DNA of 64,000 nt from Epibacterium ulvae (lineage in GTDB: Bacteria; Pseudomonadota; Alphaproteobacteria; Rhodobacterales; Rhodobacteraceae): positions 248,001 through 312,000 of the forward strand of contig NZ_FMWG01000002.1 in the NCBI RefSeq assembly GCF_900102795.1, given 5' to 3'. Shown piece after piece: positions 45,534-55,396 of this stretch. The number at the start of each line of letters is the position of its first letter. Within the stretch, counting starts at the first letter, position 1. Below the pieces are notes generated by a model. It worked only from the letters and a program-made list of their open reading frames with translations, was not told the origin of the DNA and ran no database searches. Made by a program: the position numbers and the translations under genes.

Positions 45534-46589
45534 CTAGTGTAGAAGGTGCCCAAAACCATCGTTCTTACCGTATGGTTTTAATTCACCTAATATTGCTCTC
45601 AGTCCATTCTCATCGATGGGCTGAGCAATCTCCATTCCTTCAAACTTCAGAACTCTAAGTACTTTGGTTTCCTTAACTCGGCCATCGAGAAATCGACTCG
45701 CCACTTGCACCACAAGTTCAGTGTTTTCTGAGAAGCTGATTTCCTTGCGATGGAGCATGTTCCAAAACTCTTTGTCCTCAACCGTAAAGAGTCTGATCTT
45801 GTCAGCGGAGTTTTTTCCTTTCCACTTCCGAATATGCTGATCGAGTTCTTCCAAGTTAGGTGAGGTAACGAGAAAGGTGTCGAGGGAAACTACCCATTCA
45901 TCTTCATCCTCTTTTTCTTCGGTTGGCCGCCTTGGGCGTAAAGCTCTTTGTGGGAATTCATTTCGTGGAATTGGTGGAAGATCCTTTTCTTCGAAATCTA
46001 TTGATGCGATTGAAGTGTCGTCGATGCACTTTTCGAACAGCTCCGCTTGAGCGTCTGTGAATGCAAACTTGGCACTTTCTGAAATCTCGAGTTGCTCTAG
46101 TTTTTCGCGTGGAGCTGCAAGAATAGATGAAGAGGCTTCAGACAGTACTGTAGCAACATGTTGGCAGGCGATTTCAACAGCTTTTTTTTCCAGTTCCTGC
46201 TGTTCCGCAGCTCCATTTGCGTGCTCTGATCTTTCTTTATATTCTCTAGCAAATTCGACAGCAATTTGAGCTGGGGCTTTGCCCGTGAGTTCCTTTATAA
46301 CATCCTTTGCGATATCCGTTTCGAGTAGTTCAACAGCGGACCAAAAGGTGCCGTAAATACCAATTGCACTTACGCCAATAAATTTCGCACCTTTCACCAC
46401 GACTCGTAGGACTTGACGTACACTGCCACTTTCTGGTGCGCAGACCACCAGTTCCAGATCTAGCTGCCCGTCAAAGAGCTCAGCGTTGAGTGCATCAAGA
46501 GTCCTTTGAGTTGACTGTGCTGATGCAATAAAAGCGTTTACGTTCATGTAGTGGTTCGGGACATCGAACCGAATGCGGATATGACTCAA
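45534..46589 (-). CDS. AT-rich orphan gene of unknown function
   Basis: A 351-residue soluble protein. The start is TTG at 46589, backed by an AGAGGA site; a stop codon (TAG) lies five codons upstream in frame, and the first ATG is at codon 15. The N-terminus (IRIRFDVPNHYMNVNAF ... LELVVCAPESGSVRQ) recalls the opening of a group of bacterial proteins of unknown function with a beta-rich first domain (possibly the DUF7946 type; a weak resemblance). A helical middle with RKEISFSENTELVVQ towards the end completes it. Base composition is clearly lower in GC than parE, suggesting recent acquisition. Confidence 0.7.
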   Translation of the reverse strand: MSHIRIRFDVPNHYMNVNAFIASAQSTQRTLDALNAELFDGQLDLELVVCAPESGSVRQVLRVVVKGAKFIGVSAIGIYGTFWSAVELLETDIAKDVIKELTGKAPAQIAVEFAREYKERSEHANGAAEQQELEKKAVEIACQHVATVLSEASSSILAAPREKLEQLEISESAKFAFTDAQAELFEKCIDDTSIASIDFEEKDLPPIPRNEFPQRALRPRRPTEEKEDEDEWVVSLDTFLVTSPNLEELDQHIRKWKGKNSADKIRLFTVEDKEFWNMLHRKEISFSENTELVVQVASRFLDGRVKETKVLRVLKFEGMEIAQPIDENGLRAILGELKPYGKNDGFGHLLH

Positions 46590-47228
46590 AAAACTCTTCC
46601 TCTAGCTTAACTGCAACCTTTCCAAGAAAGTTCACGCAGTCAATCCTCAAAGAGGGTATTGTTCCGCTTCTTTGTGCGATTGCTAACGCCAAGGTCAGGC
46701 GCGGGCCGTGCCACTGCGTGCCACGGCCCAATTTGGCATACCCGCAAACATCGCATATTAGGCAAGCAGATCAGTGCGGGACGACGCTCGTCCACGCCAC
46801 AAGCCTCCTCCATTGGCCATCGTGGCTTTCGTTGCATCCCCAGCGCACGCCCCTCTTGCCTTGCCTTAACGCTCATCCCTTATACTCTCACCGTCGCGAC
46901 AAGATGATCAGGAGAGACCGGACACCCCAAACCACCCCCAGCGCTGAGGCGCAGAGGCAGGGTGCAGGATGGGTCCGTCAGGAGACGTTTCACCGGACGC
47001 GGGTGTTTTTCCCCGCCCAACCCTCCGCCCTTTATCGGCGGCCGCTGATTTTTACCGGACCAACACAGCCGCGCGTGCCGACGCGCTGATATGGATGACA
47101 CCGGGAGCTCTCCCGAAACGCGACCCTGACCGAACCGGGGCTCGCGCCCGTTTGCACGTCTGACGGGAAATATCTCTCACCCAAAACACGCTCTTGTTTG
47201 CCCGCGTCTAAGGGCCTAAGCAATTGTC
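46590..47228. other. 639-bp gap without a credible gene
   Basis: Open frames here are short, arginine- and proline-rich or lack start signals. A perfect 8-bp hairpin GGGCCGTG / CACGGCCC with an 11-nt loop lies at 46703-46729. No tRNA, RNase P, SRP or tmRNA signature was seen. Composition shifts from AT-rich next to the orphan gene to GC-rich near the MATE gene. Confidence 0.5.
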
Positions 47229-48596
47229 ATGACACAGACGCTCTTCCAGCCTCCACAGATGACAGCCGCCGGACATGTCCGGGCCATTGCTATTTTGGGC
47301 CTGCCGCTGATCGGTGGGCATTTGGCGCAATTTGCGATTGGTCTGACGGATACCATCATGCTGGGCTGGTACGGAGTTGAAGCACTGGCGGCGGTGACGC
47401 TGGCCTCCAGCTATTTTATGGCGGTGTTTCTGTTTGGCAGCGGGTTTGCCAATGCGGTGATGCCGATTGTAGCGGCGGCAGTCGGGTCTGGAGACACGCG
47501 GCAGGTGCGGCGCGCCACCCGGATGGGGCTTTGGCTGTCGCTGGTGTTTTGCGCGCTGGCGATGCCGTTGTTTATCTGGGCCGAGCCGATTTTCCTGCTG
47601 ATCGGTCAAAAGCCTGAGGTTGCAGCCCTTGCGGATGATTACCTTGCGATTGCGGGCTGGGGGTTGTTCCCCGCGTTGATGGTGGTGGTGTTAAAAGCGT
47701 ATCTGGCGGCGCTTGAACGCACACAGGTGGTCTTGTGGATCACACTGCTGGCGGCTGCGGTGAATGCGCTGGCCAATTACATGTTGATCTTTGGTCATTG
47801 GGGCGCGCCGGAGTTGGGGCTGGCGGGGGCTGCACTTGCCTCTGTTGCGACCCAGATGGCAAGCCTTGTTGCGGTTTTTCTGTATTGTCGGCGCGCGTTG
47901 GTAGAGCATGCGTTGTTTGATAACTTGCACAGGGGCGACCCTGAAATGTTGCTGCAGGTGCTGCGTATTGGCCTGCCGATTGGATTGACAACCCTGTTTG
48001 AAGCCAGCCTGTTTACAGCATCTGCCGTGATGATGGGCTGGCTGGGCGCTGTGCCTCTGGCGGCCCATGGCATCGCGGTGAGCCTTGCCGGTGTGACCTT
48101 CATGGTTCACGTGGGATTGAGCAATGCAGCAACAATTCGCGCTGGAAATGCATTTGGACGCCGGGATCGCCCGCATCTGGAGCGGGGGGCTTTTGTTGTA
48201 ACGTGCCTGTCGTTGATGGTTTCAGCGGTGGCCGTGAGTTTGTTTGTTTTTATTCCAGAGACGCTGATCTCGATCTTTCTCGATCAGAATGAACCCAGCC
48301 GGGTTGAAATTTTACAGGTTGGGATAGGTCTGCTGCTGGTGGCGGCGTTTTTCCAGCTGACGGATGGCTTTCAGGTCATTGCGCTCGGCCTGTTGCGTGG
48401 ATTGCAAGACACAGGCTCCCCAATGATGATTGCCGTGTTTAGCTATTGGGGGGTTGGTTTGCCCGCCTCATATATCATGGGGTTTGTGTTTGACTGGGGC
48501 GGTATCGGGATTTGGATCGGGTTGGTTGCAGGGCTGACAACCGCAGGCATTTTGCTGACATGGCGCTTTTGGCGCTACAGCATCCGTCAGGTCTAG
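47229..48596 (+). CDS. MATE-family efflux transporter
   Basis: A 455-residue inner-membrane transporter with 12 helices in two similar halves; LPLIGGHLAQFAIGLTDTIMLGWYGVEALAA and the second-half GLPIGLTTLFEASLFTASAVMMGWLGAVPLAAHGIA are typical of NorM-like MATE exporters, which expel cationic drugs with Na+ or H+. Its substrate is unknown. The stop overlaps the end of the next, convergent gene by 4 bp. Confidence 0.92.
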   Translation: MTQTLFQPPQMTAAGHVRAIAILGLPLIGGHLAQFAIGLTDTIMLGWYGVEALAAVTLASSYFMAVFLFGSGFANAVMPIVAAAVGSGDTRQVRRATRMGLWLSLVFCALAMPLFIWAEPIFLLIGQKPEVAALADDYLAIAGWGLFPALMVVVLKAYLAALERTQVVLWITLLAAAVNALANYMLIFGHWGAPELGLAGAALASVATQMASLVAVFLYCRRALVEHALFDNLHRGDPEMLLQVLRIGLPIGLTTLFEASLFTASAVMMGWLGAVPLAAHGIAVSLAGVTFMVHVGLSNAATIRAGNAFGRRDRPHLERGAFVVTCLSLMVSAVAVSLFVFIPETLISIFLDQNEPSRVEILQVGIGLLLVAAFFQLTDGFQVIALGLLRGLQDTGSPMMIAVFSYWGVGLPASYIMGFVFDWGGIGIWIGLVAGLTTAGILLTWRFWRYSIRQV

Positions 48597-49003
48597 TCGT
48601 GCTCCGGGTTGGCTAGACGTTCCGATTTTTTACGGACCAGAACGGTTCGCAAATCATGCATGGCCATTAAAAGATCATCGGTCACAGCCTCTAGCTGCGT
48701 GTCAGACGCCCGCGATTGCGCCCAATGGGCGGCAAGGTTTAGGTGCTCTATCGTGCGATAGATATCATCCATGTCGCGTTTCTGGAGGAGCGTATTGCGC
48801 TCCTCCATCCAGGTGTTGATGGCCTGCAGATCATCTGGCGTCAGATCACGATCGCCGTGGGGTTTTATGTCGCCATTGCGAATATTGACCACGGCGATCT
48901 GGTCCATTTCGATCCGGCGATGACGGTTGGCGGCATCAATGCGAAACACAAAGGCTCCGTTTTCGCGGGTTCGGAAAAAATACTCTGATTTATCAACCGC
49001 CAT
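48593..49003 (-). CDS. Conserved hypothetical protein
   Basis: A 136-residue soluble protein. The ATG at 49003 is chosen for its AAGGTGA site. The first half (SEYFFRTRENGAFVFRIDAANRHRRIEMDQIAVVNIRNGDI) predicts a small beta domain, the second a helix hairpin. Similar proteins occur in other Rhodobacterales, as I recall; no function is known. It lies 16 bp behind aspC on the same strand, so may be co-transcribed. Confidence 0.68.
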   Translation of the reverse strand: MAVDKSEYFFRTRENGAFVFRIDAANRHRRIEMDQIAVVNIRNGDIKPHGDRDLTPDDLQAINTWMEERNTLLQKRDMDDIYRTIEHLNLAAHWAQSRASDTQLEAVTDDLLMAMHDLRTVLVRKKSERLANPEHD

Positions 49004-49019
49004 AGTCACCTTACCTGTG

Positions 49020-50294
<1,275 letters not shown>

Positions 50295-50363
50295 TCAAGG
50301 CGGCAGTCTGGATACGTACAATGCGCCCAAAAGCAAGTACAATGCGGCCGAAGGAGCAGCAGA

Positions 50364-50759
50364 ATGAGCGAGACTGAGATTGATTGGTATGGGCCTGACA
50401 CTGCTACGTTAGGGGATCGTATTTTAGCAGCGCGTGAAGCGGCTGGTATGACGCAAGCACAGCTGGCGCGTCGGATTGGGATAAAGAAAACCACGCTTGT
50501 GGGCTGGGAGGCAGATCTGTCTGAACCTCGGGCCAATCGTATGTCGATGATGGCGGGCGTTTTGAATGTTTCGATTATGTGGTTGATGACCGGCGAAGGA
50601 GACGGCATGGATGCGCCTCAGGCGAATACAGCGCCTGAGAACCTGAGTGAAGTCCTGCGGGAATTGCGTTTGTTGCGTGGTGAAATCCGTGCAAGTTCTG
50701 ATCGTGCGGCCCGTCTGGAAAAACGTTTGGTAGCCCTAATGAACGAGCCCGTTACATGA
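50364..50759 (+). CDS. XRE-family transcriptional regulator coupled to sdhE
   Basis: A 131-residue protein with a Cro/C1-type HTH at about residues 18-75 (LGDRILAAREAAGMTQAQLARRIGIKKTTLVGWE) and a C-terminal helix that looks coiled-coil (LSEVLRELRLLRGEIRASSDRAARLEKRL), which may drive oligomerisation. The ATG has an AAGGAG site. Its stop overlaps the sdhE start by ATGA. This pairing suggests it controls its own operon or succinate dehydrogenase-related genes; that is inference from position. Confidence 0.82.
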   Translation: MSETEIDWYGPDTATLGDRILAAREAAGMTQAQLARRIGIKKTTLVGWEADLSEPRANRMSMMAGVLNVSIMWLMTGEGDGMDAPQANTAPENLSEVLRELRLLRGEIRASSDRAARLEKRLVALMNEPVT

Positions 50760-51025
50760 CGACCGAAGTACAAGAGCCCCATGAGATCCGTTTGAAGCGC
50801 CTTTATATGCGGTCAATCCGGCGTGGGATCAAAGAAATGGATATCCTTCTGCAAGGCTATGCTGATGCCAACCTTTCGCGTCTGAGTGCTGCGGATCTGG
50901 ACCTTTATGAAGCTTTGCTGAATGAAAATGATCAAGACCTTTATCAATGGGTTACGGGCCAGGCAGAAGGGCCAGAACACCTGCAGACCCTGCTCAAAGA
51001 GATCTCGCAAACTTATGGAAAATAA
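50756..51025 (+). CDS. sdhE: Succinate dehydrogenase assembly factor SdhE (CptB)
   Basis: An 89-residue protein with the RRGIKEMDILL segment, the RGxxExD signature of SdhE/SDH5, which promotes covalent FAD attachment to the SdhA flavoprotein. The length is as expected. It is translationally coupled to the upstream XRE regulator through an ATGA overlap and followed after 75 bp by ldtR. No sdh genes lie in the window. Confidence 0.93.
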   Translation: MTTEVQEPHEIRLKRLYMRSIRRGIKEMDILLQGYADANLSRLSAADLDLYEALLNENDQDLYQWVTGQAEGPEHLQTLLKEISQTYGK

Positions 51026-51100
51026 AAGCAAACGGTCTTAACGTATTTTTCGGGAATTTTCTGCATTCTCAGTCTCAGCAAATTCGAGTCGGAGATGCGA

Positions 51101-51598
51101 ATGAGTATGGAAATGCCAATTGGCCAGAAGGACACTAAGGGGTTCATGACTGGCTACCTTGAAGCACTAGCATTGGTGGAGCGTCTGCACCGCCTCTTGT
51201 TGGATGTGATCAAGGATGAATTTGAACGCGTCGGCGTTCTTGAAATCAACGCAGTTCAGGCTCTCTTGTTGTTCAACATTGGAGACAATGAGGTGACAGC
51301 GGGTGAATTGAAGACCCGTGGCTACTATCAAGGTAGCAATGTCAGCTATAACCTGAAGAAGCTTGTGGAAATGGGCTATATGCACCATCAGCGATGCGAA
51401 ATTGATCGTCGCTCTGTGCGTGTGCGCCTGACAGCTAAAGGCCGTGAAATCCGTGATGTCGTGAACGAGTTGTTCTTGCGTCACGCCGAAGGTCTGGAAG
51501 CACGTGATGTCATCGGAAGCGAAGGCATTGCAGATATTACAGCGTCGCTAAAGCGCGTTGAGCGGTACTGGACAGATCAGATCCGCTATATCTACTAA
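51101..51598 (+). CDS. ldtR: MarR-family regulator LdtR
   Basis: A 165-residue winged-HTH regulator (NYNLKKLVEMGYMHHQRCEIDRRSVRVRLT-like wing, with GSNVSYNLKKLVEMGY as recognition helix). It closely resembles LdtR of alphaproteobacteria, which controls L,D-transpeptidase and stress genes in Liberibacter and Sinorhizobium. The ATG at 51101 is preferred over one at 51095 because the GGAG at 51091-51094 would abut the latter. A strong terminator lies 110 bp beyond. Confidence 0.88.
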   Translation: MSMEMPIGQKDTKGFMTGYLEALALVERLHRLLLDVIKDEFERVGVLEINAVQALLLFNIGDNEVTAGELKTRGYYQGSNVSYNLKKLVEMGYMHHQRCEIDRRSVRVRLTAKGREIRDVVNELFLRHAEGLEARDVIGSEGIADITASLKRVERYWTDQIRYIY

Positions 51599-51708
51599 AT
51601 GTAGACGAATTGGGGAATTCCCTCTTCACTTGGGAGCGGCCAGAAAGGCCCGGACGACCCATTTGAAGAATGTTGCAGAAAGCAGCTGAGCGTAAAGATT
51701 ACCGAAGG

Positions 51709-51740
51709 GCGATCTCCCGAAGTGGAGATCGCTCTTTTGT
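51709..51740 (+). terminator. Intrinsic terminator after ldtR
   Basis: A perfect 9-bp stem GCGATCTCC / GGAGATCGC with a 6-nt loop, followed by TCTTTTGT. It would also bound the convergent glyoxalase gene. Confidence 0.82.
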
Positions 51741-51815
51741 TTTATCGCGTATTGCACGCAATGCTGCGCGATATTGGCCGCGGAACACATGTATCTAGTC
51801 CCGGCTGTGACCGCC

Positions 51816-52244
51816 TTACCAATGACCGGTGTTTTCCATACTGGCCCAGGGTTCGGCGGCAGCAAGTGATTCCCCGTTTTGTAGCAATTCAATCGAAACG
51901 TTATCCGGTGAACGTACAAAGGCCATATGCCCGTCGCGGGGGGGGCGATTGATCGTGTACCCATTATCCTGAAGACGTTGGCAGGTTTCATAAATATTAT
52001 CGACGCCGTAAGCGAGATGGCCGAAATGGCGGCTATCAGAGGGAAGACCTTCATCGCCGTCCCAGTTGTAGGTCAGCTCGACAGGGGCCTCCTCTTGGCC
52101 GGGGGGCGCAAGAAAGACAAGGGTGAAGCGCCCTGTTTCGCTCTCTTTACGTTTTGTCTCTTTCAATCCTAGCAATTCATAAAATGCGATAGATTTCTGC
52201 AAGTCTTTCACACGTACCATTGTGTGGAGATAGGTTAGGGGCAT
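51816..52244 (-). CDS. gloA: Lactoylglutathione lyase (glyoxalase I)
   Basis: A 142-residue VOC enzyme. Metal ligands fit the glyoxalase I pattern: His7 (YLHTMVRV), Glu in APVELTYNW, His in HFGHLAYGV and Glu in VSIELLQ. It converts the methylglyoxal-glutathione hemithioacetal to S-lactoylglutathione. A C-terminal tail of about 15 residues follows the fold. It lies 35 bp downstream of thyA on the same strand. Confidence 0.92.
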   Translation of the reverse strand: MPLTYLHTMVRVKDLQKSIAFYELLGLKETKRKESETGRFTLVFLAPPGQEEAPVELTYNWDGDEGLPSDSRHFGHLAYGVDNIYETCQRLQDNGYTINRPPRDGHMAFVRSPDNVSIELLQNGESLAAAEPWASMENTGHW

Positions 52245-52279
52245 CTTATTCTCCTTTAGGTCTTGGGGTCATGATACGA

Positions 52280-53176
52280 TCAGACCGCGACATCTGCTTT
52301 GATCGCGGGGTGTGGGTCGTATCCTTCGATCGCAAAATCTTCGATCTTGTAATCGTCAATGCTTGTGGCACGCTGTGCCAGAGCCATTTTCGGCAATGGG
52401 CGGGGCGTACGTGCCAGTTGCGCGCGTGCTTGATCAATGTGGTTGAGGTAAAGATGTGTATCTCCACCAAACCAGACGAATTCACCGGGGGTGAGGCCAG
52501 CCTGCTGCGCCAACATCAATTGCAGCGCTGTCGCACCAACAAAGTTAAAGGGCGCGCCCAGCAACAGATCAACAGAACGCTGGTACATGAGCGAATTTAG
52601 TCGGCCATCTGATGTCACATGATATTGATACACCATATGGCAGGGTGGCAGCGCCATCTGTCCCAACTCGGGCACATTCCAGCCGTGAAATAGCATACGG
52701 CGACTGCTTGGGTTTTCGCGCAAGGTTTTCACCAGAGTGCTGATCTGGTCATGCTCTTGCCCGTCTGCGCCCATCCATCGCCGCCACTGTTTCCCATAGA
52801 CCGGGCCAAGCTCACCCCATTTGGCAGCAAAAGAATCGTCTTCAAGAATGCGCTGTTCAAAAGCCTCTTGCGAGATATCCTCGCCCGTTTTTCTGCGGTA
52901 ACTGTCCAGCGGCCAGTCGCTCCAGATGCGGACATTTTCCTGTAACAGTGGCTGGATATTGGTGCCACCGGTCAAAAACCACAGCATCTCTTTTACCGCA
53001 GTTTTCCAATAGACCTTTTTGGTGGTCAAGATGGGAACGGTGCCATCTGACAGGTCGAAGCGCAGCATGGATCCAAAAATAGACCGGGTGCCCACGCCCG
53101 TACGATCAACGCGCTCGTCCCCGTGTGTTAAAACCCGCTCCATCAGGTCAAGGTATTGCGTTTCCGGATGTTGCAT
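52280..53176 (-). CDS. thyA: Thymidylate synthase
   Basis: A 298-residue enzyme making dTMP from dUMP with methylene-tetrahydrofolate. The phosphate-binding DRTGVGTRSIFG is near residue 25 and the catalytic cysteine is in LPPCHMVYQYHV; RSVDLLLGAPFNFVGATAL follows. The ATG at 53176 gives the standard N-terminus and has a GGGAG site; upstream codons have no family match. folA lies 1 kb away on the same strand and recycles the dihydrofolate made here. Confidence 0.95.
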   Translation of the reverse strand: MQHPETQYLDLMERVLTHGDERVDRTGVGTRSIFGSMLRFDLSDGTVPILTTKKVYWKTAVKEMLWFLTGGTNIQPLLQENVRIWSDWPLDSYRRKTGEDISQEAFEQRILEDDSFAAKWGELGPVYGKQWRRWMGADGQEHDQISTLVKTLRENPSSRRMLFHGWNVPELGQMALPPCHMVYQYHVTSDGRLNSLMYQRSVDLLLGAPFNFVGATALQLMLAQQAGLTPGEFVWFGGDTHLYLNHIDQARAQLARTPRPLPKMALAQRATSIDDYKIEDFAIEGYDPHPAIKADVAV

Positions 53177-53329
53177 GCGCCTGTCTCCCGCTGCACGGAT
53201 GAAATTCTTGCTCGGCGCCACCCTATGAGATGCAATCTCAGCCATCCAGTGGGATTGAGGGGAAAACGCGTAAACTGTTGAGATAAGGGCTGCGTTACAT
53301 ATAAAGTATCGCCCTCTTTGAATGTAAAA

Positions 53330-53647
53330 TTAGGCGGTGGTAAGGGCTGCTTGGTTTGCTTTGTCCCAGCCAAGATACAATGTGTCGTCTATGACGATAA
53401 GGGGGCGTTTCATAAGTGTTGGATGTTCCATCAGTAGGTCCAGCCCAGGGCGTGCCCGCTGTTCTTCGCTCAGCTCGCGCCATGTGGTTGACCTGTTATT
53501 GACCAGTTTGCTGCCGAATTGATCATAGGCTTTTTCCAAAAGGTCGCGCGGCACGCCATCCACTCTTACGTCCAGAAACTCTGCCTCAGTTAGCGTTTTC
53601 AAGGCTTTACGGCAGGTGTCGCAGTTTTTTAAGCCAAATAGTTTCAT
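53330..53647 (-). CDS. ArsC/Spx-family protein
   Basis: A 105-residue thioredoxin-fold protein. The N-terminal CDTC (NCDTCRKALKTL) is the CxxC form seen in Spx/MgsR and YffB proteins, and RPLIVIDDTLYLGW is the conserved later strand. It is more likely a YffB-like glutathione-linked protein than an arsenate reductase; no ars genes are near. It diverges from cspA. Confidence 0.8.
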   Translation of the reverse strand: MKLFGLKNCDTCRKALKTLTEAEFLDVRVDGVPRDLLEKAYDQFGSKLVNNRSTTWRELSEEQRARPGLDLLMEHPTLMKRPLIVIDDTLYLGWDKANQAALTTA

Positions 53648-53863
53648 TTTCGTTTCCTCTAAATTGCCGCGCCTGAGTACAATTTATGGTAGTGGCGCAC
53701 TGTTTTTCTTGATTTTTACATTGACCGTGCAAAACTCGATTGTGGCGCACGATATAAGTCGGTGAAGGTGCTGTAATTTCTGCGGTCGCCTCGTTTCGCC
53801 GGTGTGTGTCGAACCTGTCGTGTTTTACGGCAGCAAGGAGCAAGGTAGAAGGAGACACGGGAA

Positions 53864-54070
53864 ATGCCAACTGGCACCGTGAAATGGTTTAACACCACCA
53901 AAGGCTATGGCTTTATTGAACCTGAGGGCGGCGGCAAGGATGTGTTTGTGCACATTTCAGCGGTTGAGCGCTCGGGCCTGACTGGGCTATCCGATAATAT
54001 GAAGATTGATTATGAGCTGACCGAAGGTCGCGATGGCCGCCAGATGGCGGGTGATCTAAAGCCGCTGTGA
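53864..54070 (+). CDS. cspA: Cold-shock protein
   Basis: A 68-residue single cold-shock domain. Both RNA-binding motifs are intact (KGYGFI and VFVHIS). It acts as an RNA chaperone in the cytoplasm. A strong AAGGAG site precedes the ATG, and a perfect hairpin terminator follows. The 216-bp leader region, shared with the ArsC-like gene, may carry cold-responsive structure, but none was pinned down. Confidence 0.94.
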   Translation: MPTGTVKWFNTTKGYGFIEPEGGGKDVFVHISAVERSGLTGLSDNMKIDYELTEGRDGRQMAGDLKPL

Positions 54071-54094
54071 TAGCATAGTCGATTGTTGCGATAG

Positions 54095-54122
54095 TCGCTG
54101 CGCCTTTGTGGGGGCGCAGCGA
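54095..54122. terminator. Bidirectional terminator between cspA and folA
   Basis: A perfect 10-bp stem TCGCTGCGCC / GGCGCAGCGA with an 8-nt loop, followed by ATTTATGTTTT on the plus strand. It ends cspA and lies just beyond folA. Confidence 0.78.
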
Positions 54123-54144
54123 ATTTATGTTTTCTGATCGAAGT

Positions 54145-54627
54145 CTACTGGACGATGCGTTTGTATTCGATCAGTTCGCATTGCGGTGCATCTTTCCGCA
54201 GTGTCAGGGTGTTTGTAATGCTCCAGTTGTCTGCTGAGAAGTCGGGGAAAAAGGTATCGGGGTGTTCGACTTCGATTTTGACTTCTGTGACCATGAGGCG
54301 GTCTGCGATGGGGAGACATGCGCGATAGATACCTGCGCCGCCGATTGCGTAGATACGAAAATATCCCTGACTGCGCGCTGCTTCTAATGCGTCTTCCAGA
54401 GTTGCACACACGAGATCTGCGCAAGTCGGGTCAGATGATACCACGATATTTAAACGGTTTTTCAGCGGTTTGATCGGCAGACTTTCCCAGGTGTTGCGGC
54501 CCATAATAATAGCGCCGCCCAAGGTTTCGCGTTGAAAGGCCTTTAGGTCTTCTGGCGCGTGCCACGGGATCGTGTTGTCTTTGCCAATTGCGCCATTCTT
54601 GTCTCGTGCAGCAATCAATGTCAGCAT
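54145..54627 (-). CDS. folA: Dihydrofolate reductase
   Basis: A 160-residue enzyme. The start MLTLIAARDKNGAIGKDNTIPWHAPEDLKAF is typical, with the active-site Asp/Glu in PEDLKAF, the NADPH-binding GRNTWESLP and the AIGGAGIYRACL segment. It regenerates tetrahydrofolate, which ThyA consumes. It is separated from thyA by the ArsC-like and cspA genes. Single gene; 198 bp from the DoxX gene. Confidence 0.94.
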   Translation of the reverse strand: MLTLIAARDKNGAIGKDNTIPWHAPEDLKAFQRETLGGAIIMGRNTWESLPIKPLKNRLNIVVSSDPTCADLVCATLEDALEAARSQGYFRIYAIGGAGIYRACLPIADRLMVTEVKIEVEHPDTFFPDFSADNWSITNTLTLRKDAPQCELIEYKRIVQ

Positions 54628-54764
54628 ATATGCGCTTTCCCAATTTATTCTGTTGGTGATCTCTTTTTATCCCAACATCTGCTGTATGAATTTTACTGGG
54701 TGAAGTCAAAGTCAGGGATGGCATGTTGGTTGAGTTCGGATCTGAACTTTTCTTTACTTTGTGC

Positions 54765-54802
54765 ATAAAAAACGCCTGCCTGAGAATCCCCAAGCAGGCG
54801 TT
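54765..54802 (-). terminator. Intrinsic terminator after the bufferin-type operon
   Basis: Read on the minus strand, a perfect 9-bp stem AACGCCTGC / GCAGGCGTT with a 14-nt loop is followed by TTTTTA. It lies 24 bp beyond the doxX stop and marks the operon's end. Confidence 0.85.
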
Positions 54803-54825
54803 GATAGATCAATAAGGCTGATTTG

Positions 54826-55392
54826 TTAGGCGGTTACATCGCCTGCAACGCGTTTGCGCAACACTGTGTCAAGTGACACTGCACCACCGCCTTTGATTAC
54901 AAGATACACAAGCACAAAGACCCAGAAGAGACGTTGGTCAAGAATAACTGCATCGGGCAAACGGTCAAACATAACGCCAAGAGTTTTGGCATCCGTTGCA
55001 TGGTGGCCGTAGACATCCGTTAGAGATTGTACAACCACGAAACCGATCATACCTAGGGCGGAAATCCGTGTGGCCAGGCCTAGAACAAGCAGCAGAGGCA
55101 GAATAAATTCTGCATAGGTGCCAGCCATTACGACGGCCCAGTGGAACATGCCAAACTGGGACACGTCATAGCCTACGGCTTCCAGTTGCTTTGGGAAGAT
55201 CTGGCTGTATGCGCCGATCGAGGGAGAGAAGAGCCCAAGAATACCATCTCCAAGTTTGGTGAGGCCTGAGTTCCAGTAATACAGCAGTAGCGTTGAGGCA
55301 AAAACAAAGCGTGCCAAAAGAGGCATAACCCAATCGCCAGCTTTTTCAATCAGCCGAAATACTGCATCGTGAAGGGAGACAAGTGCGTTCAT
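54826..55392 (-). CDS. doxX: DoxX-family membrane protein of the bufferin operon
   Basis: A 188-residue inner-membrane protein with four helices (LLARFVFASTLLLYYW; FGMFHWAVVMAGTYAEFILPLLLVLGL; ISALGMIGFVVVQSLTD; LFWVFVLVYLVIKGG). DoxX proteins commonly accompany DUF692/DUF2063 genes, possibly passing electrons or handling redox steps. The ATG at 55392 has an AAGGATG site and lies 4 bp after the bufC stop. It is the last gene of the operon, followed by a strong terminator. The exact role is unknown. Confidence 0.88.
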   Translation of the reverse strand: MNALVSLHDAVFRLIEKAGDWVMPLLARFVFASTLLLYYWNSGLTKLGDGILGLFSPSIGAYSQIFPKQLEAVGYDVSQFGMFHWAVVMAGTYAEFILPLLLVLGLATRISALGMIGFVVVQSLTDVYGHHATDAKTLGVMFDRLPDAVILDQRLFWVFVLVYLVIKGGGAVSLDTVLRKRVAGDVTA

Positions 55393-55396
55393 GGTC

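Noticed and set aside
46718-47101. Open frames of 60-120 codons in the gap before the MATE gene
   Set aside because: Proline-, arginine- and threonine-rich translations without domains, and competing frames on both strands; no convincing start.
46590-47228. Possible structural RNA (RNase P, SRP, tmRNA) in the 0.64-kb gap
   Set aside because: None of the conserved sequence signatures of these RNAs could be found.
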